Origin: an uncultured Chitinophagaceae bacterium
GTDB taxonomy: Bacteria; Bacteroidota; Bacteroidia; Chitinophagales; Chitinophagaceae
NCBI GenBank assembly: GCA_937900675.1
Contig: CALCEA010000170.1
Span: forward strand, 1-6,683
Reading direction: 5' to 3'
Length of the DNA stretch: 6,683 nucleotides
The notes under the pieces were generated by a model. It saw nothing but the letters and a program-made list of their open reading frames with translations, was not told the DNA's origin and did no database searches. A program made the translations under genes and the position numbers. Of this stretch, positions 6,668 to 6,683 are shown piece after piece; within the stretch, counting starts at the first letter, position 1, and every line of letters starts with the position of its first letter.

Positions 6668-6683
6668 TTTAATTCAAAAATAT

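Noticed and set aside
1..6683. Mobile element, CRISPR array, tRNA, rRNA or riboswitch
   Set aside because: No regularly spaced repeats, transposase or integrase motifs, cloverleaf-like sequence or long structured leader were seen; the genes are tightly packed and all intergenic gaps are under 140 bp.

Overview
The window looks like a chromosomal segment from a low-GC member of the Bacteroidota, possibly the Chitinophagaceae/Sphingobacteriales side. The grounds are AT-rich DNA, almost no Shine-Dalgarno sequences before the starts, a signal peptide ending in the LLA-Q pattern common in this phylum, and protein families typical of it. The genus-level guess comes from family resemblance only.

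Layout from left to right. (1) Positions 1-449, minus strand: the N-terminal half of a phytanoyl-CoA dioxygenase (PhyH)-family protein, cut by the window edge. (2) A 137-bp divergent intergenic region (450-586). (3) Positions 587-1435, plus strand: an AraC-family regulator with an N-terminal cupin and a C-terminal double helix-turn-helix. (4) Positions 1432-4450, minus strand: a compact three-gene operon read from right to left. It encodes a lipoprotein membrane-fusion/adaptor protein (HlyD/MacA type), an FtsX/LolC-E/MacB-type permease and a LolD/MacB-type ATPase. The adaptor stop and permease start share one base, and the permease and ATPase genes are 2 bp apart. The last gene collides tail to tail with araC through a shared TTAA. 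(5) A 72-bp divergent region (4451-4522). (6) Positions 4523-6667, plus strand: a 714-residue secreted protein with the layout of a clan-D (GH36/alpha-galactosidase-like) glycoside hydrolase, from a family I cannot tie to a characterised member.

How the parts may work together. The PhyH/AraC pair resembles a divergently transcribed enzyme/regulator module: the cupin domain suggests small-molecule (often sugar) sensing, and PhyH-family enzymes are usually Fe(II)/2-oxoglutarate oxygenases. The exporter operon is a complete inner-membrane ABC pump plus periplasmic adaptor, arranged like cyanobacterial DevBCA, with no outer-membrane TolC partner in view. The hydrolase would act outside the cytoplasm on a glycan. 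Joint function of the exporter, hydrolase and AraC/PhyH pair is inference from adjacency only. No tRNA, rRNA, CRISPR array, insertion sequence or convincing intrinsic terminator was seen. The most noteworthy items are the uncharacterised hydrolase and the adaptor plus Lol-like exporter.
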